From contig CAZMOK010000013.1 in the NCBI GenBank assembly GCA_964567785.1, positions 1-58,090 of the forward strand: DNA of 58,090 nt, given 5' to 3'. Positions 23,969 to 33,038 of this stretch are shown here, one piece after another. Under the pieces are notes generated by a model that worked only from the letters and a program-made list of their open reading frames with translations, searched no databases and was not told where the DNA came from. This stretch comes from CAZMOK01 sp964567785. GTDB taxonomy: Bacteria > Bacteroidota > Bacteroidia > Bacteroidales > JAGOPY01. The translations under genes were made by a program, and so were the position numbers. Position 1 is the first letter of the stretch, and every line of letters starts with the position of its first letter.

Positions 23969-25366
23969 ATGAAAAAAACACACCTCTTCCTGATCGCCTT
24001 TTTCCTGCTACCGGGAATACTTCATGCCCAACTTACCTTCATCGTGGATTCGCTGCCTGACTATACTCCACCGGAAGACCAGCTCTTCTTTGCCGGCACG
24101 CCAAATGGTTGGGATCCAGATGACACGGATTATGTACTGCAGAAAAATGAAGAAGATAAATGGTGGATAACACTCGAATCTCAACCAGAAGGGACTTACA
24201 TCGAATTCAAATTCACCCGGGGCGACTGGGGCAAAGTGGAAAAAGGGCCCTCGGGTGAAGAGATTCCAGACAGGTCGTATACCTATGGGAACGGTGATAC
24301 GGTTCACGTTGTTATCTATAATTGGGCGGATCATTCGGGGGGAAATTCAACTGCTGCGGAGAATGTGCTGGTGATGGATGAGGACTTTTACATCCCCCAG
24401 CTCGACAGGGAAAGAAGGATATGGACCTACCTGCCACCCGGCTATGACACATCTGGCATTTCTTATCCTGTTTTGTATATGCACGACGGACAGAACCTGT
24501 TCGACGCAGTCACCTCCTTCCTCGGCGAGTGGGAAGTGGACGAAACACTGAATGACCTTTCGGATAACGGCTACCTGGTGCCCATAGTAGTGGGCATCGA
24601 TAACGGGGGAGAGCACAGGCTGGGTGAATACACCCCCTGGGCACACCCTCAACATGGTGGGGGCGACGGGGATCTCTACATGAATTTTCTTGTTGAGACA
24701 CTCAAGCCTTATATAGATGCCAATTACAGGACGATGCCCGGAAGGGAATATACCGGTATCATGGGCAGTTCGCTGGGTGGCCTCATATCCCATTACGGGA
24801 TACTGGAATACCAGGATGTTTTCAGTAAGGCCGGGGTCTATTCGCCGTCTTACTGGTTCTCTGATACAGTATGGACCTTCACATCAGAAGCCGGTCATCA
24901 GTTACCGATGAAGATCTATTTAATGTGCGGAAGCCTTGAAGGCGCCGGGACTGTTTCGGATATGCGTGATATGCAGGATTCCCTTCTCACTTCAGGGTTT
25001 GGTGAAGAGGAAGTGTTTGCTAAGGTGGTCCCGGGCGGGGAGCATAACGAGATCCTCTGGAGAAGTGATTTTGGCGAAGCCTACCTGTGGCTCTTTGGCT
25101 CCTATGCGAGCGACATCCCTGAAAATAATAGCATCAGTTCATTTGAGATTTATCCAAACCCCGTCACTGGTCATTTGATCCTGCCGGAATCCCTCCCGTT
25201 GCCCTGCGGATCTTTGAAAATTATAAGCGTAGCAGGGACTGAAGTTATGTCCCTGCATAATGTCAGTTCCAGGACGATAGACGTAAACAACCTGAAGCCG
25301 GGGATCTACCTCATCTTTGTCACCTGTGAAAAGCATAGTTTCCAGGCCCGGTTCTTGGTCAGGTAA
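23969..25366 (+). CDS. secreted alpha/beta-hydrolase (esterase D-type) with T9SS sorting domain
   Basis: A 465-aa exported protein. The signal peptide is KKTHLFLIAFFLLPGILHAQ. Residues ~30-120 resemble a starch-binding/CBM20-like beta-sandwich (FFAGTPNGWDPDD, KFTRGDWGKVEKG). Residues ~135-380 are a putative esterase of the enterochelin-esterase type (PF00756-like), with PVLYMHDGQNLFD, nucleophile elbow GSSLGG and the catalytic His candidate in GGEHNEILWR. The last ~75 residues are a T9SS signal (YPNPVTGHL ... LKPGIYLIFV). It probably cleaves ester bonds in an outer-membrane-anchored or released form, possibly on carbohydrate esters. It is transcribed toward, and ends 21 bp before, the convergent lamin-tail gene. 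Confidence 0.85.
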   Translation: MKKTHLFLIAFFLLPGILHAQLTFIVDSLPDYTPPEDQLFFAGTPNGWDPDDTDYVLQKNEEDKWWITLESQPEGTYIEFKFTRGDWGKVEKGPSGEEIPDRSYTYGNGDTVHVVIYNWADHSGGNSTAAENVLVMDEDFYIPQLDRERRIWTYLPPGYDTSGISYPVLYMHDGQNLFDAVTSFLGEWEVDETLNDLSDNGYLVPIVVGIDNGGEHRLGEYTPWAHPQHGGGDGDLYMNFLVETLKPYIDANYRTMPGREYTGIMGSSLGGLISHYGILEYQDVFSKAGVYSPSYWFSDTVWTFTSEAGHQLPMKIYLMCGSLEGAGTVSDMRDMQDSLLTSGFGEEEVFAKVVPGGEHNEILWRSDFGEAYLWLFGSYASDIPENNSISSFEIYPNPVTGHLILPESLPLPCGSLKIISVAGTEVMSLHNVSSRTIDVNNLKPGIYLIFVTCEKHSFQARFLVR

Positions 25367-25387
25367 GATTTTTTACCTGTGCCCTTT

Positions 25388-28121
25388 TCACTGTTTCACT
25401 ACCTTCAGCGAACCCCCGTTCTTAATGACGACAGAGCCACTTGACTGGATTTCAAGATCATTGCAGGCCGATCCTTCATTCACTTCAGGACTGTTGGTGG
25501 CGCCGGGCACGGTGACGTCATAGCTTGCGTCAGGCACATAGCCGTTGGTGCCGTTCCAGTTGGTGCCTCTTTCGTTCCAGTCGGTTGAGGAGGTGCCCTG
25601 CCAGGTAACAGTTTCAGCGTGTGCCCCCGGTGTCATCTGGTCGTGGTTGGATTCGATGAAGATCCATTCATCCATGGTAAAGGATGGGTTTGCGCTTGTG
25701 ATATCGCGTTTCCTCACAGAATGTCCGTCTTCATATCCCCAGTCATCGCTGGAACCAACCTGGTCAATTACACCGTATGCATCCATAAGGTAGCCTGTTT
25801 CATCGTCACCATCATAATAAAGGAAGTAACCGTCATCACCATTACCAGAGATGTTTCCGCTGTATATATCGGCGGCAAACCCATAAGAATTTTCGAACGC
25901 ATCAGCTTCAATATTATAAGCAACTATATAAAAATCCCCTGCAGCGATAGTGCCGGTAAGAAGAACAGAAGCAATATTTCCTCCGTTCGCCTGTCTTGCG
26001 AGATATATAGGTATTTCAGATAGGTCGATCGCTTCGGTGCCGGAGTTGTAAAGTTCCACATACTTGGCAAAGGACGAGTCAGCAGGGTCAACAACTTCTG
26101 AGATATAGAGGTTTGTAGGCAGGTCTTCGGTTGTGGCGGNNNNNNNNNNNNNNNNNNNNNNNNNNNNNNNNNNNNNNNNNNNNNNNNNNNNNNNNNNNNN
26201 NNNNNNNNNNNNNNNNNNNNNNNNNNNNNNNNNNNNNNNGGGTCAACAACTTCTGAGATATAGAGGTTTGTAGGCAGGTCTTCGGTTGTGGCGGTTGCCT
26301 GCGGTATAGTTCCATCCGTTTTGTAATTTACCGCTGCTCCTGCACCGTTATAGGGAAAGATCTTAAAATAGTACTGTGTTAAAGGATCAAGGCTGGTGAA
26401 AAGTACTGTTTCATTATCTGAAGCCACATTTTTGACAAGATCACTGTCGGTCTCCTCAACTCCATCGGTTGGGGCGCTGATATCATTATAACTTACATCA
26501 CTGGCTTTGACCAGGTAATTGCCGGCATCCGAATCGGTCCAGGTCACAGTTATCCGTGTGGCCCCTGTTGCTGTAGCCGATAGCCCCGTTGGATGATTTG
26601 ATGGTTCATCATCATAGGTGGTTCCCTCTTCTTCCAGACCGCCTGAATAGTTATACGATTCAGTGAACGACCAGGCTTTGTAATAATAGGTTGTGGCTTG
26701 AGGAAGGCCCGTATGATTGGTGGAGGTGCCGATGCCTTTATAGAGGACCGTTCCGCCGCCGCTTACCGGATCGCCGGTTTCATACGATCCGGAAGGTGTT
26801 CCGAAAGTGTTTACCGAGTTGTAGGCAATCAGGATGCTGTCGCTGTCGCCGTTCAACGACCACAACAGGTCGATCTGGCTGGTGGAGCTTCCATTAACTA
26901 TAAAGTTTGTTGGATTGGCAACCCCTGAACCGGTGATCGCAATTTCATCCACTTTCCATTGTCTCTGGTTACTGCTGTTTGCAAGGTACTGAAAGGCTAT
27001 ATATACTGTACCGGAGAGACTGGATAAATCAACATAACCAGATCCTTCCCAGGTTTGCGAAGTCGATGGTTTATCAAAAGACAGATCGGTCCAGGTCGCT
27101 GTTTGTGGATCACCACTATAGTCTGATGAATACTTGAGCGTTAACTCATTGTCCATATCTCCGAAATTCCAGCGCGTGAAAAATGACATAGCTGCATTAG
27201 AGTAATTGTCAAGATTCAATGCCGGTGAGATAAGCCAATCGTTGCATGTTGCATCCTGGTGACCGTCTATAAGGGCATAACTTAATGAACCAAGTGCTCC
27301 GCCATCGGTATAAACTTGCCAGTTATTATCAGTAGTTGTATTTCCTGCAACATTGATTGTATCCCACGTGCCAAAATCACCTGATTCGAATGAATTTACA
27401 TTGATGATGACCCTGGTGCTTGTGCTCGTTTCGGGTGGGGTTCCGTCAGTTTTATAGTCAATGTCTGATCCGTCGTTGGAGTAAGAAAAGATCTTGAAAA
27501 AATACTGTGCTTCCACATCCAGGCCATAGAAAGCGCAGCTTTCAACACCCTGTTCAATATTCAGCACTGCATAACCGTCAACCAGATCAGCATCATCTGC
27601 CACAGGGTTACCGTCATTTGGTGCCGTAAGTGTATCCTGATCGCTGGCTTTTATCAGATAGCCATCGGGCAGGTTGGTACCGGTTGCATCCGTCCAGGAG
27701 AGGAAGACCGCAAGGCCGCCCGGGGTTGCCGTAAAAGATGTGGGATAGTTTGAAGGTTCATCTGCAAGTGTTCTGGCATCATCGGAAGTGCCGCTGGAAT
27801 AGTTTGAAGAACCGTCCACCGACCAGGCCCTGTAGAAATAGTCCGTATCCGGTGTGAGGCCCGTATGATTGTAAGTTGTATCAGATCCTACATACAATAC
27901 GGTCCCGCCCCCTGATATCGTGTTTCCAACACTGTAGGTGCCAGATGGAGTCCCGAAGGTATTGGTTGAGTTCCAGGCAAGCATCACATCATCCAGGTTT
28001 GCATTCCTTGTCCANNNNNNNNNNNNNNNNNNNNNNNNNNNNNNNNNNNNNNNNNNNNNNNNNNNNNNNNNNNNNNNNNNNNNNNNNNNNNNNNNNNNNN
28101 NNNNNNNNNNNNNNTTTTCAT
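25388..28121 (-). CDS. secreted Fn3 / choice-of-anchor / lamin-tail protein, interrupted by assembly gaps
   Basis: A large extracellular protein read from the minus strand. The probable start ATGAAAA at 28115-28121 abuts a 100-N gap (28015-28114) that hides the signal peptide. After the gap come two fibronectin-III-like units, a choice-of-anchor jelly-roll domain (SFESGDFGTWD, CNDWLISPALNL, RQWKVDEIAI), another Fn3 pair and a lamin-tail domain (LYISEVVDPADS, KYVELYNSGTEAIDLS). A second 100-N gap (26140-26239) has the same 54 bases on both sides. Collapsing them joins the two halves in one frame. The protein ends abruptly at SGSVVIKNGGSLKVVKQ with no T9SS domain. It likely binds or processes extracellular polymers; no catalytic domain is visible. 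Confidence 0.7.
26086..26293. other. scaffold gap of 100 N bounded by duplicated contig ends
   Basis: The run of N at 26140-26239 has a nominal length. About 54 bases on its left (26086-26139) are repeated on its right (26240-26293). Both copies encode LYISEVVD in the same frame of the lamin-tail gene. The simplest reading is two overlapping contigs that were not merged, so neither N nor the second copy exists in the genome. Confidence 0.85.
28015..28114. other. scaffold gap of 100 N at the 5' end of the lamin-tail gene
   Basis: A run of exactly 100 N with no shared sequence on its flanks, so real sequence of unknown length is missing here. It should hold the signal peptide and the first extracellular domains of the gene below. 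Confidence 0.95.
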
Positions 28122-28216
28122 ATCTTATGTTTTTAATTATTATCACTTCGGAATACAAATAAAACCTTCTGAATTAACCTGGCTCCCAGCCATCAGTTAA
28201 ATTATCATTAAATCCA

Positions 28217-28245
28217 TCGAACAAATCATTGTTCATTGTTCATTG
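28217..28245 (-). repeat. short TGAACAA heptamer tract at the end of the endonuclease gene
   Basis: On the minus strand the last codons of the endonuclease run into TTCAATGAACAATGAACAATGA. The TGA stop codon is part of the first repeat unit. It is the same simple repeat as at 21821-21883. Confidence 0.7.
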
Positions 28246-29352
28246 AACAATCACCGTCGCCTGCTGCACACTCCCGTCGGTCTTGTAATTGATCGCCCCA
28301 CCGGTCCCCGAATAAGGGAATATCTTTATGTACCAGGTCCCGGTTGTAACGTTCCTGATCAGGACACTCTCATTACCGGCTGCCACATTGCGGTTGTTGT
28401 TGTCGTTTCCAACCGGCTGCCCGTCAACCGGGTCAGGAATACTGCCAAAACCTGAATCGTTGAACCTGACCAGGTAACCGTCGGGAAACAAAGCTCCGGT
28501 GGGTTCCGTCCATTCCAGGTTTATGTTCCGGGCAGAGAAATCAGCAACATGGAAAGCCGGTTCCGGGTCCCAGATCAACCCTGCATACTCCGGGTGGTCA
28601 ATGAACGGGTTCCGGTTCCCCTGGTAATTGTAGTAGATCGAATCGTTACGCCTCTGCTCATAACTGTCGACCGGGTCTTCTTCATGCCATTTCATCAGGG
28701 TGTCCATATTCCCGTAATAGGGCTCGCCGTTCGGGGCGGAATTGACATAGCTGACCATTTCAAGGTCAGGTTCCCCGTTATCTCCTTCATACCTAACGGC
28801 CATATAGAAAATAGTCCTGGCTACATCCCCCTTGAACATGTCCTGCGGTTCCCAGATATAATCATCGGTATAACAGCCGGTAGGTCCTGAATTATCAATA
28901 TATTCCGTTACGCCTTTATCAAAATCGCGGTTCCCTTTTTTCGAATTCACAGAGGCATCACAGGGACGAAGGTTGAACAGGTCGGAGCCTTCCGGGGGTG
29001 TTTCACCCAGGTCCCCGTGCGACCTTGACCAAACATGCTCCCGGTTCCACTCGTATTCCCCGTTCCCAAAATCGTCTTTATCATATGACCATCCTGTATA
29101 GAAGCAAAGTACGTTATTACTGTTCAGGGTGTCCTCGTCAATTGATTTCAGAATAGTCTTGCAACTGTCATAGCTGAATTCATTATGATCATCTATGATA
29201 TCGTGAAGGGCGCTTTTCAAGGCTTCCCCGCTCAACCCGGAAGCAGAGGAATAGTAACCCGGAGGGATCTGCCCGGACAACGGGGTGTGGATTGCCAGGG
29301 AAAAGGGCAATAAAAACAACCACAGCCATACTTGCCTTAAGAATAGTCTCAT
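28240..29352 (-). CDS. secreted endonuclease I family nuclease with C-terminal Fn3 module
   Basis: A 370-aa exported nuclease. The signal peptide runs to LSGQ near residue 28. The endonuclease I core has EWNREHVWSRSHGDLG (His-metal finger catalytic His) and LFNLRPCDASVNSKKGNRDFD, then NRNPFIDHPEYAGLIW, as in EndA/BsnI enzymes that cut DNA and RNA non-specifically with a divalent metal. A single Fn3-like unit follows (ARNINLEWTEPTG). Its end, INYKTDGSVQQATVIVQ, is the same module seen twice in the neighbouring lamin-tail protein. The stop codon lies inside a TGAACAA repeat, and no T9SS signal follows, so the C-terminus may have been lost. Role: probably scavenging nucleic acid outside the cell. 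Confidence 0.88.
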   Translation of the reverse strand: MRLFLRQVWLWLFLLPFSLAIHTPLSGQIPPGYYSSASGLSGEALKSALHDIIDDHNEFSYDSCKTILKSIDEDTLNSNNVLCFYTGWSYDKDDFGNGEYEWNREHVWSRSHGDLGETPPEGSDLFNLRPCDASVNSKKGNRDFDKGVTEYIDNSGPTGCYTDDYIWEPQDMFKGDVARTIFYMAVRYEGDNGEPDLEMVSYVNSAPNGEPYYGNMDTLMKWHEEDPVDSYEQRRNDSIYYNYQGNRNPFIDHPEYAGLIWDPEPAFHVADFSARNINLEWTEPTGALFPDGYLVRFNDSGFGSIPDPVDGQPVGNDNNNRNVAAGNESVLIRNVTTGTWYIKIFPYSGTGGAINYKTDGSVQQATVIVQ

Positions 29353-29385
29353 AAAGAATCCTGGGTTTACAATGCGGGAATTGCA

Positions 29386-29393
29386 AAGTTAGA
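29386..29393 (-). promoter_or_regulatory. possible -7 element of the endonuclease gene
   Basis: TAACTTTG on the minus strand, 34 bp before the ATG, fits TAnnTTTG. No clear TTG lies at the expected distance upstream, so this is a half-match. Confidence 0.35.
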
Positions 29394-29479
29394 TTAATTA
29401 AATACCCCGGGGCATTTTTTTGTATTGATTAATTATTTTTTAACAATTTTTGGTTGAGGGTGAGGTATGGGGTAAGGGG

Positions 29480-30784
29480 TCATCGGCCGGGCGCCTCTAT
29501 AAGCTCACCTGTCAGCAAAGGGTCCTCTCCCGAAGCAATCCCGGTGATCTTTACCCTGTTGAACCGGTTCTGGCTGTGCTGTGAGGCTTTGAAGGTCACC
29601 GGTACGTAGTGTGTGCCGTACCCTTTGGCCATACCGGTTTTCTGATCGACCTTTTCGCCCAGCACAAGTTCTTCCCTGCCTATGAAGCCTGAGCGGAATT
29701 TTCTTTTGTTCTCCTCGGAAATATCCCTGATGACCCGGCTTCTTTCATTTTTCACCTTCTCCGGTACCTGGTCGGGCATCCGTGCCGCCCGCGTGCCGCT
29801 CCTCACCGAGTATTTGAAGGTATGTATATGGCTGAACCCGGCTTCCCTGGAAATCCGGCAGCTTTCCATGAAATCCTCTTCGGTCTCGCCCGGGAAACCC
29901 ACAATGATATCTGTGGTGATATTGAAATCGGTATACTTCAACCGGACCTTCTCAATCATGTCCATAAATGTGGCTACATTGTAAAACCTTCTCATCTTTA
30001 GCAGCATACGGTCACTCCCGCTCTGCAGGCAGAGGTGCAGGTGGGGCATCAGCTTAGGATGTTCAAACATTGAAAAAAGCTTGTCTCCGAACCCTTCAGG
30101 CTCAATGGAAGAGATTCTCACCCTGAAGTCGCCCGGCACATCCAGTATCTTTTCAACCAGGCCTTCAAAATCGATACCCTCGTAATTGTACCTGCCCAGG
30201 TTGACCCCTGTGAGCACGATCTCCTTGTAACCAAAGTCGAGTACCTGCCTGAGGTTTTCGAGGATATCCCCGGCTGGTCGGCTGGCTGCCCTGCCCCTTA
30301 CCCTGGGCACGATGCAAAAAGTGCAGAAATTGTCGCATCCGTCCTGTATTTTCAGGTAACTCCTGGTATGAAGTGTTGTTTCGGCAGGCTCAAAACCAAA
30401 AAGGTCTTTTTTATATTCCGCAGGGCTTACTGTTTCTCCCTTGAAATGTGCATCTACCAGTTCATAGATCGACGACTTCTGCGCATTCTCAACAAAATAG
30501 GTCACTCCGTTCATCTTTTGAAGCGATTCTTTCTGTGCGTTGACCATGCAACCGGTTACCACCACCACCGGGTCGCCGGGATGCTTCAGCGACTGGTTGA
30601 TCGCTTTCCTCGACTTCACATCGCCCTGGTTGGTTACGGTGCAGGTGTTCACTACGAAGACATCCGCATCATCCCTGAAATCCACCACCTTGTAATTCTC
30701 TTTGTGGAACCGGGATACAAGGGCATCGGTCTCAAACTGGTTGAGACGGCAGCCGAGCGTTTTGAATGCGATCTTCCGCTGCAT
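29480..30784 (-). CDS. mtaB: MtaB, tRNA t6A37 methylthiotransferase
   Basis: A 434-aa radical-SAM methylthiotransferase that makes ms2t6A at position 37 of ANN-decoding tRNAs. The UPF0004 domain holds the first cluster: Cys12 (KTLGCRLNQFETD), Cys48 (VNTCTVTNQGD) and Cys79 (VTGCM). The radical-SAM motif is Cys150, Cys154 and Cys157 (QDGCDNFCTFC), followed by IVPRVRGRAASR. A TRAM-like C-terminus follows. GCRLNQ and NTCTVT are the MtaB versions of these motifs. I chose the ATG at 30784 because it directly precedes the conserved start; an upstream in-frame start would overlap the gene before it. It begins 1 bp after the stop of the MiaB gene (TGA-A-ATG), so the two are translationally coupled. 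Confidence 0.92.
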   Translation of the reverse strand: MQRKIAFKTLGCRLNQFETDALVSRFHKENYKVVDFRDDADVFVVNTCTVTNQGDVKSRKAINQSLKHPGDPVVVVTGCMVNAQKESLQKMNGVTYFVENAQKSSIYELVDAHFKGETVSPAEYKKDLFGFEPAETTLHTRSYLKIQDGCDNFCTFCIVPRVRGRAASRPAGDILENLRQVLDFGYKEIVLTGVNLGRYNYEGIDFEGLVEKILDVPGDFRVRISSIEPEGFGDKLFSMFEHPKLMPHLHLCLQSGSDRMLLKMRRFYNVATFMDMIEKVRLKYTDFNITTDIIVGFPGETEEDFMESCRISREAGFSHIHTFKYSVRSGTRAARMPDQVPEKVKNERSRVIRDISEENKRKFRSGFIGREELVLGEKVDQKTGMAKGYGTHYVPVTFKASQHSQNRFNRVKITGIASGEDPLLTGELIEAPGR

Positions 30785-30785
30785 T

Positions 30786-32138
30786 TCAGGCGGTTTTAAG
30801 TTCTTTTTGTGAAACAAGCTCCCCTTCAAGTGAAAAGGGTGTGGCCGAGCCAATCTTCACATTGGCAAAGTTGCCGATCAGCGACTCGTCGTCGGATCGG
30901 AACCTGAGTACGATCTTCCCCTCTGTTAATGCCGAAAGATACCCTTCTTTCCTGTCCTGGCCGGTTACAAGCACTCTGAAAGTCTTGCCAATGAGCTTTT
31001 TGTTGTAAGGAAGGGTGTGCTTCTGCAGCATCTGTGTGGAACGGGCGTACCTGTCCTTCTTGATATCCGGCGGGATGTCGTCCTGCCACCTGGAGCTCGC
31101 AGCACCCGGTCGCGGGGAATACTGTGCAATGTAAGCCATGTTGAACCTGAACTCCTCCATGGCATCCAGGGTGCTCCTGAACTGATCTTCGGTCTCGCCG
31201 GTGAAGCCCACTATGACGTCAGTGAAGATGGTTGCCTCAGGAAGTGTCTTCCGGATCTTGTGGATGATCTGCCGGTACTTTTCCATCGAGTGCTTCCGGT
31301 TCATGCGTATCAGCACTTTTTCGTCGCCCGACTGCATGGGCAGGTGGACCTGTTTGCCCAGGCTGGGATAGTTTGCAATGATATCGATCACATCATCGGT
31401 CATGTCCCTGGGATGGGGTGAAGTGAAGTATACCCAGAATTCTTTCCCTGATCTGAGCCCCAGTTCACCGATCTCCTTCAGGAGTTCCGGGAACGAAAGT
31501 TCTGCCCCTCTTTTGTCCAGCCCGTAAGAATTTACGTTCTGGCCGAGAAGTGTGATCGACTTATAATCCTTATCGATAAGCTGCCTCACTTCTTCAAGTA
31601 TTTCAACTGAAGGCCTTGAGATCTCCCTTCCACGGGTGTAAGGGACTGCACAGAAGGTACAGAATTTATCACAGCCGTTCTGGATGGGAACAAAGGCTTC
31701 GAAACTTGAATTGTAATGAGGGCTGATATTCCAGAACTCATCAATGCTTTCATTCATGCGGAGGTTACTTTCCATGGCTCGCAGCGAGGCAGAGGAGACA
31801 ATTCCGTACTGGCTGATCAGTTCGGGAAGCATGTTCAACTCGCTCATAGGGAAAACGATATCGAACAGCTTCAGGAACCTCTCTTTATCGGCAGGCAGGA
31901 TGCAACCGGTGATGAAGGTCATGAGGCTTTTCTTGTTCTTCCACCGGTTCCACATGCTGATGCGGGAATAGACTTTGTCGATCGCCTTCTGCCTCACCGA
32001 GCAGGCCAGTATCCCCAGCATTCCGGCCTCTTTTTCATCGTCGGTCCATACATACCCCATCCTGTCCATGACAGTACGCACACGTTCGCTGTCCGACATG
32101 TTCATCTGGCATCCCAGTGTGATGATGTGGTATTTCAT
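30786..32138 (-). CDS. miaB: MiaB-family tRNA methylthiotransferase
   Basis: A 450-aa radical-SAM methylthiotransferase. Cluster ligands are Cys10 (TLGCQMN), Cys46 and Cys79 (TGC). The radical-SAM triad is Cys156, Cys160 and Cys163 (NGCDKFCTFCAVPYTRGRE). GCQMN and VPYTRGRE are MiaB-type, pointing to ms2i6A37 synthesis. The second cluster motif reads ILACSVRQKA instead of the usual NTCSVRE, so Asn-Thr is lost while the Cys is kept. This variant form is unlike the textbook enzyme and may be a separate MiaB-like group with a different tRNA target. It lies 18 bp after a ferredoxin-NADP reductase-like gene and 1 bp before mtaB. Confidence 0.82.
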   Translation of the reverse strand: MKYHIITLGCQMNMSDSERVRTVMDRMGYVWTDDEKEAGMLGILACSVRQKAIDKVYSRISMWNRWKNKKSLMTFITGCILPADKERFLKLFDIVFPMSELNMLPELISQYGIVSSASLRAMESNLRMNESIDEFWNISPHYNSSFEAFVPIQNGCDKFCTFCAVPYTRGREISRPSVEILEEVRQLIDKDYKSITLLGQNVNSYGLDKRGAELSFPELLKEIGELGLRSGKEFWVYFTSPHPRDMTDDVIDIIANYPSLGKQVHLPMQSGDEKVLIRMNRKHSMEKYRQIIHKIRKTLPEATIFTDVIVGFTGETEDQFRSTLDAMEEFRFNMAYIAQYSPRPGAASSRWQDDIPPDIKKDRYARSTQMLQKHTLPYNKKLIGKTFRVLVTGQDRKEGYLSALTEGKIVLRFRSDDESLIGNFANVKIGSATPFSLEGELVSQKELKTA

Positions 32139-32156
32139 GCTGTTTGTTGCTGCTTT

Positions 32157-32819
32157 TTAGAAATATACCTCTGCGTGGAGGTTTTCCGAAGGGACACCCT
32201 GAGCCAGCAGGATGTCATATGCCTCATGGATCATTTCGCAGTTTCCGCAAAGATACACATGTGTATCGGGATGGATTTTGTTTTCCTTCAGGTATGCAGT
32301 TACCCTGCCGTGATAATCGCCTTTTTTATCCCGTGAGGTACAGACTGTGATCTTCTCAGGATCATAATGTTCTTTTTCATAAGCTTCGTTCGCATACCTG
32401 ACACCATGAAGGATATGATAATCAAGGTCGTTATATGTTCTTACATAGCTGTGAAAGGGTGCAATTCCTGTACCACTGGCCACAAACAGGAGCTTACCGT
32501 TTTTTATCTGTTCGTCATCCAGGACGAAATAACCCACCGGGTCTTCATATTTGACCGGGTTACCGGGCTGGAGCTTCTTTAGCTTTTTTGAAACCAGCCC
32601 TTCTTCCACTTCTTTGATAAGCACTTCAAAATAATCATCATGCTCACCTGAATAGATTGAATACTCCCTGGCCTGGACGTCGTCTTCTGTTCCCAGCAAG
32701 ATATGCTGGCCAGCCTTAAAAGGTGTGTCATTCCTTTCAAAACGAAGCACATATGCTGAATCGGTAAGATTTCTTGCCGATAGTATTTTCAAAGTTTTGG
32801 TCATTTGTGATGTAAGCAT
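32157..32819 (-). CDS. ferredoxin/flavodoxin-NADP reductase-like flavoprotein
   Basis: A 220-aa (or 215-aa from the ATG at 32804) FNR-family protein. The FAD domain has AREYSIYSG, the RxYS-type flavin-binding motif. The NAD(P) domain has LLFVASGTGIAPFHSYVR, then CGNCEMIHEAYDIL and the C-terminal aromatic end HAEVYF. These enzymes pass electrons between NAD(P)H and ferredoxin or flavodoxin. It is the first gene of a three-gene unit with two radical-SAM tRNA-modifying enzymes that need low-potential electrons, so it may supply them. The second Met (MTKTLKIL) is an equally good start. Confidence 0.82.
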   Translation of the reverse strand: MLTSQMTKTLKILSARNLTDSAYVLRFERNDTPFKAGQHILLGTEDDVQAREYSIYSGEHDDYFEVLIKEVEEGLVSKKLKKLQPGNPVKYEDPVGYFVLDDEQIKNGKLLFVASGTGIAPFHSYVRTYNDLDYHILHGVRYANEAYEKEHYDPEKITVCTSRDKKGDYHGRVTAYLKENKIHPDTHVYLCGNCEMIHEAYDILLAQGVPSENLHAEVYF

Positions 32820-33038
32820 CTGCTAAAAAATTAAATTGAAAATTAATTTAGACCAAATCGAAATAGACTGCAAAGTAACGGATTTTTTGCCAATTCGATC
32901 TGTTTAAAACGGTCAGGTAATGACCGGCAAACACTTAACGGATAAAAAGAATTTATGTTTAAGGATGATCTGAAAATTGAAATAGTATTATCGTTGCCGG
33001 ATCCTTTCTTTATGGTGACGCGGGCATGTTTCCTTGCT

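Noticed and set aside
28015..28114. The second run of N as another false gap
   Set aside because: Its flanks share no sequence, so real bases are missing.
29404..29423. ATACCCCGGGGCATTTTTTT as an intrinsic terminator
   Set aside because: The palindrome has no loop, and no gene ends upstream of it on the plus strand.
31716..32336. A 206-aa plus-strand reading frame
   Set aside because: It is antisense to the miaB and reductase genes and has no family features.
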